This document shows positions 22,524 through 31,686 of a stretch of DNA of 43,301 bases, one piece after another. The notes beneath the pieces were generated by a model. That model ran no database searches and was not told where the DNA came from. It worked only from the letters and a program-made list of their open reading frames with translations. Within the stretch, counting starts at the first letter, position 1; the number at the start of each line of letters is the position of its first letter. Origin of the DNA: Hortaea werneckii (Eukaryota > Ascomycota > Dothideomycetes > Mycosphaerellales > Teratosphaeriaceae); the NCBI GenBank assembly GCA_037044905.1, contig JBAOKB010000057.1:1-43301 (forward strand), read 5' to 3'. The translations under genes were made by a program, and so were the position numbers.

Positions 22524-24527
22524 TCACAACCCAAGTCCAAGCCCCAAATCCAAATCCAGCCCCAACAACCCACTCCCATCGTCCCCACCATCCTGTCCCC
22601 CATCCTCCTGTCCCAAAATCGCATCCGCCGCCTTCTCGCTCACCATCATAATCGGCGCCTGGATGAACACCCCGGGGATCCGGGGGAACACACTCGCATC
22701 CACGACCCTTAATCCAGCTACGCCACGGACCCGGAACTTGCTATCCAAGACGGCTAGGGGGTCGTCGTCCGCGCCGATCTTCGCCGTGCAGCACGCGTGG
22801 TGGCCCCACGCTTGGTCCTTGATATACTGTTTCAGGTCCGCGTCGCTGGTGACGTTCGCGCCGGGGCGTTCCTCTTCGAAAGCCGAGCCGCCGAGGAAAG
22901 GGTAGTCGTTGTAATTGTCGAGGGCTTCGCGGCCGGTGCGGATGGCTTCGACGAGGGATTGCAGGTCCTTTTGATCTTCGCCGTTGGCGGTCGTGCCTTC
23001 GTCGAAGTAGTTGAAGTTGATTTCGGGCGGGTCGAGGGGGTCCGTGGAGCGCAGGGTTACGGTCCCCGCGTGGTTCTGCGAGTGTGCTTTTAGGGCGTAC
23101 CAGGAGAAGTGGTTGTGGTCTGAGACGGCGAAGTCGCCCCATTGTGGGAAGTAGCCGATGAAGTTCACGGGGCCGCCGAAGATGTAGAGGTCGACGTCGC
23201 CCGTGGGGCTGGTGGTGGAGACTTGGGCCATGGCGGCCGCGAGCCCGTTGGTGGCGTAGGCGCCCCGCGCGGCGAGGATGTTGAGGTGGTTGCGCCATTG
23301 CGTGTAGCATTTGTCGTGGGATTTCATGTCGAAGGTGCAGCCGTCGAGGATGGCGAAGTCGTCCGGGTGCACGGCAGAGAGGGGGATTTCGTACCGGTCT
23401 TGCATGTTCGTGCCGACGCCTGGAAGGTCCGAGACCACTTCGATGCCGTGGGATTCCAGTTCGGAGCGTGGGCCGATGCCAGATAGCTTGAGCATCTGTA
23501 CCGTGTTGTAGGTGCCGCCGGAGAGGATGACTTCTTTACTTGCTGTAGCCGACCCGGGTGTGCCTTCGCCGCCACTGAGCGGGGATGCGCGGTAGAGGTA
23601 GGAACCTTCAAGGTATTGGACGCCTGTGGCGCGGGAGGTTCCGTTGATCTGGTCAAAGTCGACTTTGGTGACGAACGTGTTGGATTTCACGGTGAGTGGA
23701 TAGCCTTCATTAATGGTATCAACAATGCGCTCGCGAACACTCTTGCGAGCACCGCCTTGCGTAATCAACGGGATTTGGAAGAGTCCTTCTTTTGAGTCGC
23801 GGCCTGGGAAGTCACCGTTCGGGTTAACAAGCAAGGTAGGTAAGATGCCAGTGAGACCGTCAACAACAGGAATCGAGCCGAGACCCTTAGTGGCCGCGCC
23901 GCCGAGTAGGTGCCTCGTAAGGACGAGATCGCGGGCGAGGATGGTTGGGTCGGTCGGGTGGACAGGCTGCCAGTCGTGCACGCGATCTCGAAGATACACG
24001 TCATGCATGTTGTCTGGGTTCCAAGTATCATCGCCGGTGATGGATTGGATGTTGCTCCAATCAGACGCATGCGGCTCAACCCAGATGAGGGCATTGTGAG
24101 CGTTGCAGCCACCCAAGGTGCCGGCACGAGGATAGAGGACTCCGAGCGGCTCTGCGCCGTCCGGTGGATTCAGACCAGTATAAACCTCACCATTGCCAAT
24201 GTCGTAGCTGAATTTAGGATCTCGTTTAGCTTGCTCCAGGTCCTGGTAATGGTTGCAGTACATGTCCCATCTCATCTTAGGGTCCTGCGATACGAGTCCC
24301 TGGTAGCCTGGTACGGAGTAATTGGCATTCGTGCCTTGATCGTCACCCGCTTCAATGAGGAGAGTGCTGTGACCGGCGCGAGCGAGTCGACTGGCCAAAG
24401 GACCGCCGCCTGGCCCGCTGCCAACGACAATGTATTCATAGTCTTCGGATTGTCTTGCACGGGGGGCAGCAAGTGCTGTCCCGGCCAGCAGGCTTAGGAA
24501 GGTGAGGAACCGCATGGTGTTGAACAT
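22524..24527 (-). CDS. Secreted GMC-family FAD oxidoreductase
   Basis: Single exon, 667 aa from ATG 24525-24527; a second ATG four codons on (MRFLTFLSLLAGTALA) gives an equally good signal peptide. The FAD-binding beta-alpha-beta motif is at 31-62 (EYIVVGSGPGGGPLASRLARAG). The GMC signature regions follow: PRAGTLGGCNAHNALIWV and the SGGTYNTVQMLKLSGIGPRSEL element. The catalytic region reads WGHHACCTAKIG (H576/H577), and the C-terminal motif is VFPRIPGVFIQAPIMMVSEKAAD. The family oxidises alcohols or sugars, often making H2O2 outside the cell. The second catalytic His/Asn, usual in the NxNAP motif, is not present in the standard form (FIQAP). I believe an HHAxxT/IPGxFI subfamily exists, so I do not call it dead. 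The substrate is unknown. The last ~25 residues are an odd Gly/Asp then Gly/Leu repeat. It opens a run of minus-strand genes. Confidence 0.88.
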   Translation of the reverse strand: MFNTMRFLTFLSLLAGTALAAPRARQSEDYEYIVVGSGPGGGPLASRLARAGHSTLLIEAGDDQGTNANYSVPGYQGLVSQDPKMRWDMYCNHYQDLEQAKRDPKFSYDIGNGEVYTGLNPPDGAEPLGVLYPRAGTLGGCNAHNALIWVEPHASDWSNIQSITGDDTWNPDNMHDVYLRDRVHDWQPVHPTDPTILARDLVLTRHLLGGAATKGLGSIPVVDGLTGILPTLLVNPNGDFPGRDSKEGLFQIPLITQGGARKSVRERIVDTINEGYPLTVKSNTFVTKVDFDQINGTSRATGVQYLEGSYLYRASPLSGGEGTPGSATASKEVILSGGTYNTVQMLKLSGIGPRSELESHGIEVVSDLPGVGTNMQDRYEIPLSAVHPDDFAILDGCTFDMKSHDKCYTQWRNHLNILAARGAYATNGLAAAMAQVSTTSPTGDVDLYIFGGPVNFIGYFPQWGDFAVSDHNHFSWYALKAHSQNHAGTVTLRSTDPLDPPEINFNYFDEGTTANGEDQKDLQSLVEAIRTGREALDNYNDYPFLGGSAFEEERPGANVTSDADLKQYIKDQAWGHHACCTAKIGADDDPLAVLDSKFRVRGVAGLRVVDASVFPRIPGVFIQAPIMMVSEKAADAILGQEDGGQDGGDDGSGLLGLDLDLGLGLGL

Positions 24528-24628
24528 GAGGATGCGGATAGGAGCAACTGGGACCTACTTGATCTTGTAGAAGTAGGCTCGCCAGGGATATACCGTACCC
24601 CATGGCCGTTTTTCATCTGGAGTTGAAG

Positions 24629-24889
24629 CTAATTTGGAACGGCGCGGTTTCGGCAAGCCAACGCATTCTTACCTGCGCTCCAGCAGGAAGCTTGGAAGTC
24701 TTCGCCATACTCTCTATGGCATGACGATAGGTAGCTACACGCGCTTGTCCAAGCCTCTATTTGTGCGTTGCGCTCGTTGCACGGGAAATCCAGGTAATCC
24801 AGCTTGTTCAACTTGCAGGACAGTTCGTAAAGTTCAGCATCCGGACCTTGTAGATCATCTCGGCACGAGCCGGGAACCAATCGCTACAC
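24629..24889 (-). pseudogene. Possible remnant of a small cysteine-rich protein gene
   Basis: An open frame of about 85 residues without an ATG at its start, holding seven Cys: CRDD, LSCKLNKLDYLDFPCNE, WTSACSYLSSCHREYG, ASCWSAG and ACRNR. On the minus strand it is preceded by a good donor (GTAAGTAGG, from 24937) and an AG, which would make a 54-nt intron. However, the upstream sequence in the fitting phase has a stop four codons before the donor, so no complete gene can be built. An internal CAG/GTAAGA near its 3' end could be another donor. The Cys-rich, polar composition is unlike the simple-repeat shadows nearby. It may be a decayed or mis-assembled small secreted protein; no family recognised. 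Confidence 0.25.
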
Positions 24890-25221
24890 TGAGTAGTAAA
24901 GGAGCCACTCCTCAATTGCACATGATCGCCTACTTACCTTGTTACTCGGTTACAATAGCTCGCGCTCGACAAAGCTCCCACTAATCTCCTTGGCCAAACG
25001 AAATGCGCAGCAACCAATGATAGAATTTTTATTAGCCACGCGATGTCGCGGCAGTAAGATGAAGGAATCAGTGCTCCGAGGGGAGCGCAGGAACACCCTT
25101 ACCAAAACGGACTTTTGACCCCAATGGTCGACTAGGAGGTAAACAAGGGCATTTATCGTACGTCCGATCTACTCGACCGGTCGTATTCCGGTCTGGTGTC
25201 GGTTGGAATGGGGGTTCGGCC

Positions 25222-25525
25222 CTACAGTGCTCTGAATTTGCAGCTCATGGGAACATTGAGAGTAAGACGGCCATGATGCGAAGTTGGCGCTACGCCTGTG
25301 GTATCGTAGTCAACTTTCGTGTGGTGAGTAAAATCCAGGTCGTCGAAAATGTCGTCTACACTGTGATTGGTATCAAGCCGCCACTTTCCAAAAGCCGATG
25401 TCGAATTCTTCGCAATCTTGGACAAGTGTTAAGATTTGGCCGCTCAACGTGGCAAGTACCTCAGGGTGATTATCAGAGGTAGAGTTCGCGCATGTGAACT
25501 TGGAGCAATTCTCTTCCCTTTTCAT
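25222..25525 (-). CDS. Candidate small two-exon gene, function unknown
   Basis: Speculative. The ATG at 25523-25525 opens MKREENCSKFTCANSTSDNHPE (exon 25525-25460). A GTACTT donor, a TCTTAAC branch-like site and an AAG end allow a 52-nt intron (25408-25459). This joins in phase to an open frame with mixed, non-repetitive composition (NSTSAFGKWRLDTNHSVDDI..., ending MSCKFRAL; exon 25407-25222), for 83 aa. The acceptor is weak (GAAG) and there is no signal peptide. No family recognised. It may be chance. Confidence 0.18.
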
Positions 25526-28288
25526 TTTCTTCTTCTTTTTTTTTTTTTCTTAATCGGCGGCATGCAAGGCGGCGACGCTTCTGCAACTGCCCAGCAATTC
25601 GCCGGCAGCGAGTCCAGTATCTCCCAGTTAGCACTCGTACGCGGGCTGCCTGATCATTCCAGAGAAGGTCACTTCCCGGCCTGTAAACATGTCGTTCTCA
25701 GATATGTGTATGCGTATTACTTGTAAGTGTAGTAGCGATGACTTAATAATCTAAAATCCACACCTGTTCTTGATCGAAGAGGCTTGGAATACTTTGCAGG
25801 TTAGGACGGTTGCAGGTCAGGACGGTTGCAGGCGGATAAGGATTCTTTTTTAACACACAAATGTAGCGATAAAACGAAAGACTCGCACGGCTATAGACCG
25901 TAAAGGTCAGACCTTCACGCAAAGAACCACTCAAACAGAAGATCGCATACCTATTACAAAATTCCTGCGCCCCTCGACGCACACGCGGCTGATGACAGAC
26001 GGCGGTCAAATCCTTCAACGTTCTCGCCGTGAGATAACCCACGAACCATCAACTAACGAGCTCTCGTCCTCCAACCTCTCTGCCAGGCAGAAAAGATCGC
26101 CCGTTACTCCACGTCAGACGTGAGACGCGGCACAGAAGCAAGCAATAGAACCTAAGGATCGAAGAACCTCGACTTTTTGCCAGAGAATCACTCCCCCGCC
26201 CCCTCACCCCATCCCATCTTCTTGAAAATCCCCCAAACCGCGTTACCGTGTGCCCACCTCCCAAAGAGTAGAAAAGTTGGAGCCACTGGATTTGGAATGG
26301 CAGTAGTAATGTGGGCAGGGTATCTCACTTATAGCGACGAACAATCATAGCGCGTGAATAGCAGAGTCCACTTATCCGTCCTCTCGGAAGAGCAAGAGAC
26401 CGCCCAAAGACCTGGACGGTGGGATTTGAGACTGCATAGTAAGAAAGATAGGACCCCACGACACGGGAAGTATGAGAAGGATGAGAAGGAGGATGAGGAT
26501 GAGGCAACCTTCCTTCCCTCCCCCTCGCCTAAGCGGGTAAGTTGATAATAGTAGGCGGGGAAGAGACCCAACGGTTCACATGTTGTAACGTATTAGACCG
26601 GGAAACGTCGAAGTTAGCTATGGCTCGCTATCAATCTCTGTTATAGCGGAGCGGTTTTGATAATACCCAGCGAAACGGGATACGGCGGGAAGTGTGGGAA
26701 GAGGGAATGAATCCGATTCGCGCATTTCCTTCCAAGGAACATATCAGAGAGTGTGTGTGCGAGTGAGATCCCAAACCGGCTCTCTCTATCTCTCTCCCAT
26801 CGTCGTTCGGGATCAGTAGTAATCTACTAAACAACCTTTGGAAGTACTAAACTCTCTTCTTTCGCCGTAGTCCCTAGGTTTGGTTACGCTTGAGGAATAT
26901 CCGGGATAGACTATCAAACAACAATAAACCAGGACAACGGCGTGGGGGGAGGATATATGTGCATCAGATCCCTGGCAAAGCTGGGAGGAAGGCAGGAACG
27001 GGGGAAGAGATCTGCGGAGGTACCTCCGGTAAGGTAAAAGGTCTGGAATGCCATTGCTGATAGAGTTTATTTGACCAGACATGCCCGTTCCTATCCGGTG
27101 CGCCGGGGGGAGGGGAGGGGGAGAGAGAGAGGAAGAGGGGCGCCCTGGATAATGCTGCGGGCCCGACAACGGAAGACCCGAGAATGTGGTTGGGGGGCGA
27201 ACTTCTGGATCTTTGTCGTGATATATCTGAAAATGGGCGAGAAAGACTTTGTGTGGGGATGGGAAGGGAGGTTGCTGGTGCGTGAGATGGGAGGGGAAGA
27301 TCACGCATCCTCACTCACATGTAAAGAACAGCGGGTGGTTTTGGATGGACTTTTGGGTGAAAGGAATGAAAGAATGGATAAGCGGCATGGGAAAGAGGGT
27401 AAGACGCAAGTAACCGCAAGTATAGACGAGGGATGGTCAGGTATCCAAGAAGAAGAAGAAGAAGAAGTGATGGGAGTGCGATCGGGAAAAGACTTATGCG
27501 TAATGCGAGGTAGTTTTGTACTGTGTATGGAAGATAATCATGATACACAATTGAAAGACTGAGTAAATTTTCTTGCGTTTCTGTGAAGCTATATGCTTTC
27601 TGCTGTCCCCGTACATTGTGCTGTTTGTGTCGGGACTATAAGAGAAGAGAAGCGACCCAACCCAAAGAAGGTCGTGCTTTCTGTAGAAATGTACGTGCCC
27701 TCGAACGGAGGCACACCCATACCAGTCCCATCCCGTTCATCCATCCAACGCCATGCTCATAATCGTTAAAAATGATAGAGAGAAGAGACAGTGGTATCGA
27801 ATCCCGCGCTCCACCCAATAGAGCGCCATCCCCGAGAGAACTCCGCCAGCCCAGCAAAACAAACGAAGAAAAAGCTCCCATGCCAAAACCCGTACTCCTT
27901 GTAGTTTCCCGCATCACAACGCCCCATTCATCACTTCGTGTCTGAAAGCCTGGGTTCATGATGTTTGCTCGAAAACAAAAGTAGAAATACAGAATTGTCG
28001 ATGAGAAGACTCTTCTTTTTCCCTTTCCCAAAGCGCATGTTGTACAAAGAAGTGAACAGAGTTGTGCATGGTATATCCCGAACATACACGGGCAGCGAGC
28101 ATGGCGGAGGTGAGAAACATCTCGTTCCTGCTAGGTGACCCGGTTCAAAAATGCATTCGCGAGTCGCATCAGTCTAGTGTGGACAGCAGTGTGCAACTGA
28201 CCGCGCCGCCAATTCGGAAATTGCTTCTTTCGAGCAAGAATGAGATCAAAGGATTTGGCCGGTCCGTGAGAGACCGATCAAGTCAGAT

Positions 28289-29760
28289 TTAAGCCTGCAC
28301 CGATGTATCGAAGAAATCCTCCTGGAGCATGTTGGCCATCCAATCCTCGTCGGGAGTGACTTGACCACTATTACCGCCGTTACTCTTAGAGAAGGCATCG
28401 AAACTAGCGTTTGCATCACCACCCAATCCGAGGCCGACAGGGGTGTAAGACGTGTTAAAGTAGTCGTTCGCTCCAGATGAAAGCGCTGCGTTGTTAAACA
28501 TGTTGTTGTTGTTGTTGCCGCCGGAAGCGTCAAGGGAGGAAGGTGCCAAAGTCTGACTTAGACCATCATTGCCGGTGGGAGTGGGCACGCTGTTTCCAGA
28601 CGCACTCCTCGGCTTCGCATTGGGGTTGTAGGAATAGAACGGCTGCTGCTGCTGTTGCTGCTGCTTCATACCAGGCTGGAAGCTTGGGATCTGGCTTGGC
28701 ATGAGCATTTGAGACATGGGGTCGTTCATGTCGAATGCGTTGGATCCAGAGAGCATCTGCTGTGACTCCATTGGCAAAGACATGCTGAGTGGATTTGAAC
28801 CGTTCTGGAGCTGCTGCTCGAAGTCGGCGTCGAAAGGAGAGGTCACATTCTGCTGGTCTTGCTGGACCTGTCCTGGCGGCGTCGGGATCTGCTGCGGCGA
28901 CTGGTTGGATCCAGCGTGACCATGTGGTGTTGTAGCGTGGGGAGTGGAACTCTTCCGCGATGCGACCGGTGAGTTTTGCTGAGAGGCAGATGGATGAATT
29001 CCGTGGTGAGATTGGGGAGTCATGACTTGCTGCTGTGCAGGCATAGACATGCGCCTGTCCTCCGTCTTGGCCGGATCAATGGCGGATGAGTTCTGTTGCT
29101 GCTGGTACGCCGGGTAGCCTTGGGGTGTAGCAATCGATGCAGACCTGTTGTGCCATTGTGGGCGCGCACCCTGTGCCTGCTGGTTTGGCATTGGGTATGG
29201 TGATTGACGGTAGTTTGATTGCATCCGGTGCATCTGCTGCGGCGGCATAAGTGGATGCTGTTGGAAAGCAGGCTGTTGCATCTGCATCATGTTGGGGTTC
29301 ATGAACTGGGAATTTGAGAACTGATTCTGATCATTGCCGGCGAAAGCGCCGTTAGCCCAGCCTCCGGTTCGCATAGCGACCTGTTGGGCGACGTAGGCCT
29401 GCAATCTTCTGTCCAGATGGACGTTCTGGCTCTGGAGGTGGGCGGTCAGACGACGGTACTGCATCGGCAGATCGTCGTCCTCCTCTTCGTACATTTCTTC
29501 ATTGACGACATCTTGCTCCGTGACGCGGAGAGAGCGGCCAGTACGACGCTTGTGGATCTCAGAAGCTCGTCGAGCAGACTCGACTCTCGCTTCCAAACTG
29601 CGGTCACTGCGGCGGGAAGCGGCGATGTACGCTCTGGAAGGCGATGTCAGCGATGAACATAGAAAGGTCTCTAGACAGGTCATTACCTCTCTTGGTTCTC
29701 TTCGTGCGAGCGCTCTGTCTTGACAGGCTTGATGGCGGACATGGTTCGCATGGGAGGCAT
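28289..29760 (-). CDS. Gln/Asn-rich fungal protein with conserved basic N-terminal block, function unknown
   Basis: Two exons, 29760-29687 and 29633-28289, separated by a 53-nt intron (GTAATG..CCAG), giving 472 aa. It starts MPPMRTMSAIKPVKTERSHE; in-frame ATGs at codons 4 and 7 are alternatives. Residues about 22-105 form a charged, probably helical block (RAYIAASRRSDRSLEARVES, ARRASEIHKRRTGRSLRVTE, MYEEEDDDLPMQYRRLTAHL). The rest is Gln/Asn/Pro/Ser/Met-rich and disordered, with poly-Q (7 residues, about 354-360) and poly-N (5) runs. It ends with an acidic-aromatic segment (TPDEDWMANMLQEDFFDTS) that resembles a transcriptional activation motif. The composition suggests a nuclear regulator or coactivator, but no DNA-binding domain is visible, so that is inference. 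It lies alone between two long gene-free stretches. Confidence 0.82.
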
Positions 29761-31620
29761 GGTGGATTGGAAAGCGCTGTGAGAAGCTGCGACGGTCGAG
29801 TGGTCGTCTCGTCGGTCGACTGTGCCAAGACTTCACTGGGCGAATAGGCGGAGACGAGTCCTGAAAAGCGAGCAGATCACAGCGGGAGGATCGATGGGGG
29901 AGCAGCCCCGTGTAAAAATGGCCGAAGAGTCGCCCGGTACAATGGTACGAGATGTCTTGGGGTGGTATAAGCGACCTGGCACTGCGGGGAGCTGGTGCTG
30001 GGATCGCAGTGGCAAGCGAGCTTGGGAGTGGCCGGAAGCTGAGGCAGTCGGGGGCCAGGAAGTGCCGTTGTCCGAGCGAGCGGGGACAGGTCTATCAGGA
30101 CAAAATTGAGAGATTTAACCTCGAATTTGTCTAATAACAAATGTCTTGCAGAGGGGTCGCTACTGGGGGGCGAAGCTTGAGACAAGAGTGCAACGAGGAG
30201 AGGAAGAGGGTGCGTGGAAGGAGCAGGATAATAAACGATCGTGGCCTGGGCGGGCGGGCGTGCGAGGCGTGGTCGGAGGGATTTGCAAAACTGGTGTCAT
30301 GGCGATACCCACGCGTGCGCGGGACAGGTGCAGTAGCAGCACTCTCCCTCTGGCCCGCACTCCGATCGCTGGTTAGAGTTGCCGCCGAGGCTCAGGTGGG
30401 CATCGCGAGCCCCTTGATTGGCCCATGCCCCGTCCGGAGCCATTGCTGCCACGAAGCGCTAGCGACGGCTAAGATCTATCTGTCTGCGACCTTTCCCTAT
30501 CTCCGCCGCGATCGCCACCTCTACTTCTGTCCGGATCTGAGCATTTCAGCACATTGCAATCCCACACGGCGTGCGACGAATCTGCTCTCCCATGCTGATG
30601 GAGGAGCTTGCTTGCGACCTCGGTCCCCCTTGCTTGCTCGAGAAGGTGTCGCGCGTGTCCCTGGACTGCGCCTCTGTCGCACCCCGACTCGCTTCCCATC
30701 TCCGCACTGCGTCCCTGACGGCACCCAAGAAGGGTAGATGAGGGGTGTGAGATCTGTCGTATGGCGTTGCCTCTGCGAACGCACTACAGGTTGTGTTTGT
30801 GCTGAGATGCTTTCCCCCCCCCCCAGAGACGCGCGAATGGTGCTGTCCCAAAGCCTCCTCTGTCATACCGCCTCCTCGCGCCTCCTAGCCGGCCGTTAGA
30901 CGGATGCTTCGTTCCCGCTCGAGCCACGTTTAGACCCGCGATCTTGTCGGTAATCAGTAATCCTTCAGGCACTGTCTTATTATATGTCACCGGCCATTGG
31001 AAGCACTTGCCCACTGCTTCGCGAACAACCCTTGAGGTGCAGCATCGGCTGCTTTCTCGAGCATACGTACCCCTCCGTACGTGGCAACGGCAGTTAACCT
31101 CACAGCTTTCTTACGAATCGCGCGCCTTGGGAAACGGGGAGACGGAGAGGTTCTGACTGAAAGGCAACCAGTGTCGACGCTTAGCAGAATCAGGCAGGTC
31201 GCAGCAAAGCGCAGCTGCACGCCATGCCATTTTCGAGCTGCTGTGTGGGACGGGCGCCATGGCAGCGGTTCTGCGTTGCGGAGCCGCTGTCAAAAGTAGC
31301 TGCGGGCGTCGCATGCTGATTGGGCGTCGGGAGATCGAGGCTAGCGACGACGCTAGGAACGGCGTGGAGATAAGTGAGATGCTAGCGTCAGGTGCTGTGA
31401 AACGCAATTGTGTGCGATCACTTGCGATCTCAGATCTGCGGAAGATTCTGAGGCGCTAGATGCGTACTACCCAACCGCTATTTTCTGAGAATTGCAAATC
31501 ATCCCCGTACCCTGAGAAAAATTGCCTGCTAGCTAGCTGTGACATTCTTTCGCTGCGCACAGTTTGGGTCACTAAACCAGTCGGTTTTGGAATTGTGTCG
31601 GGACAGAATCACGGTAGGCT

Positions 31621-31686
31621 TGACGTCTCACTTGAGGGGATACACGGCCTTACGAAAGAGTGACGTATGTGCCGTGGGCGACGTCA
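31621..31686. promoter_or_regulatory. Cluster of three TGACGT (CRE/ATF-like) sites
   Basis: TGACGT occurs at 31621-31626 and 31661-31666 (plus strand), and ACGTCA at 31681-31686 (the same site reversed). These are half or near-full ATF/CREB-type bZIP sites in 66 bp. The distance to the nearest gene start (29760) is 1.9 kb, so function is uncertain. Confidence 0.3.

Larger units (their letters stand above)
24528..28288. other. Gene-poor 3.76 kb spacer upstream of the GMC gene
   Basis: No gene that I can defend. The part next to 24527 should be the GMC promoter; the far end (about 27.6-28.3 kb) is the 3' flank of the Gln-rich gene. Two weak minus-strand coding-like stretches are listed separately (24629-24889 and 25222-25525). 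A T-run (about 25534-25548) and a GAA/AAG repeat (27447-27467) are present. I recognised no transposase or polymerase domain and no terminal repeats. Confidence 0.5.

Noticed and set aside
27071..27562. 163-codon plus-strand open frame
   Set aside because: Non-ATG or poor start, Arg/Gly/Glu-rich simple composition, no domain; the opposite strand is also open. Probably chance in purine-rich DNA.
30141..30737. 198-codon plus-strand open frame upstream of the Gln-rich gene
   Set aside because: No recognisable domain, no ATG-supported start, and overlapped by several equally long frames on both strands, as expected of GC-rich non-coding DNA.
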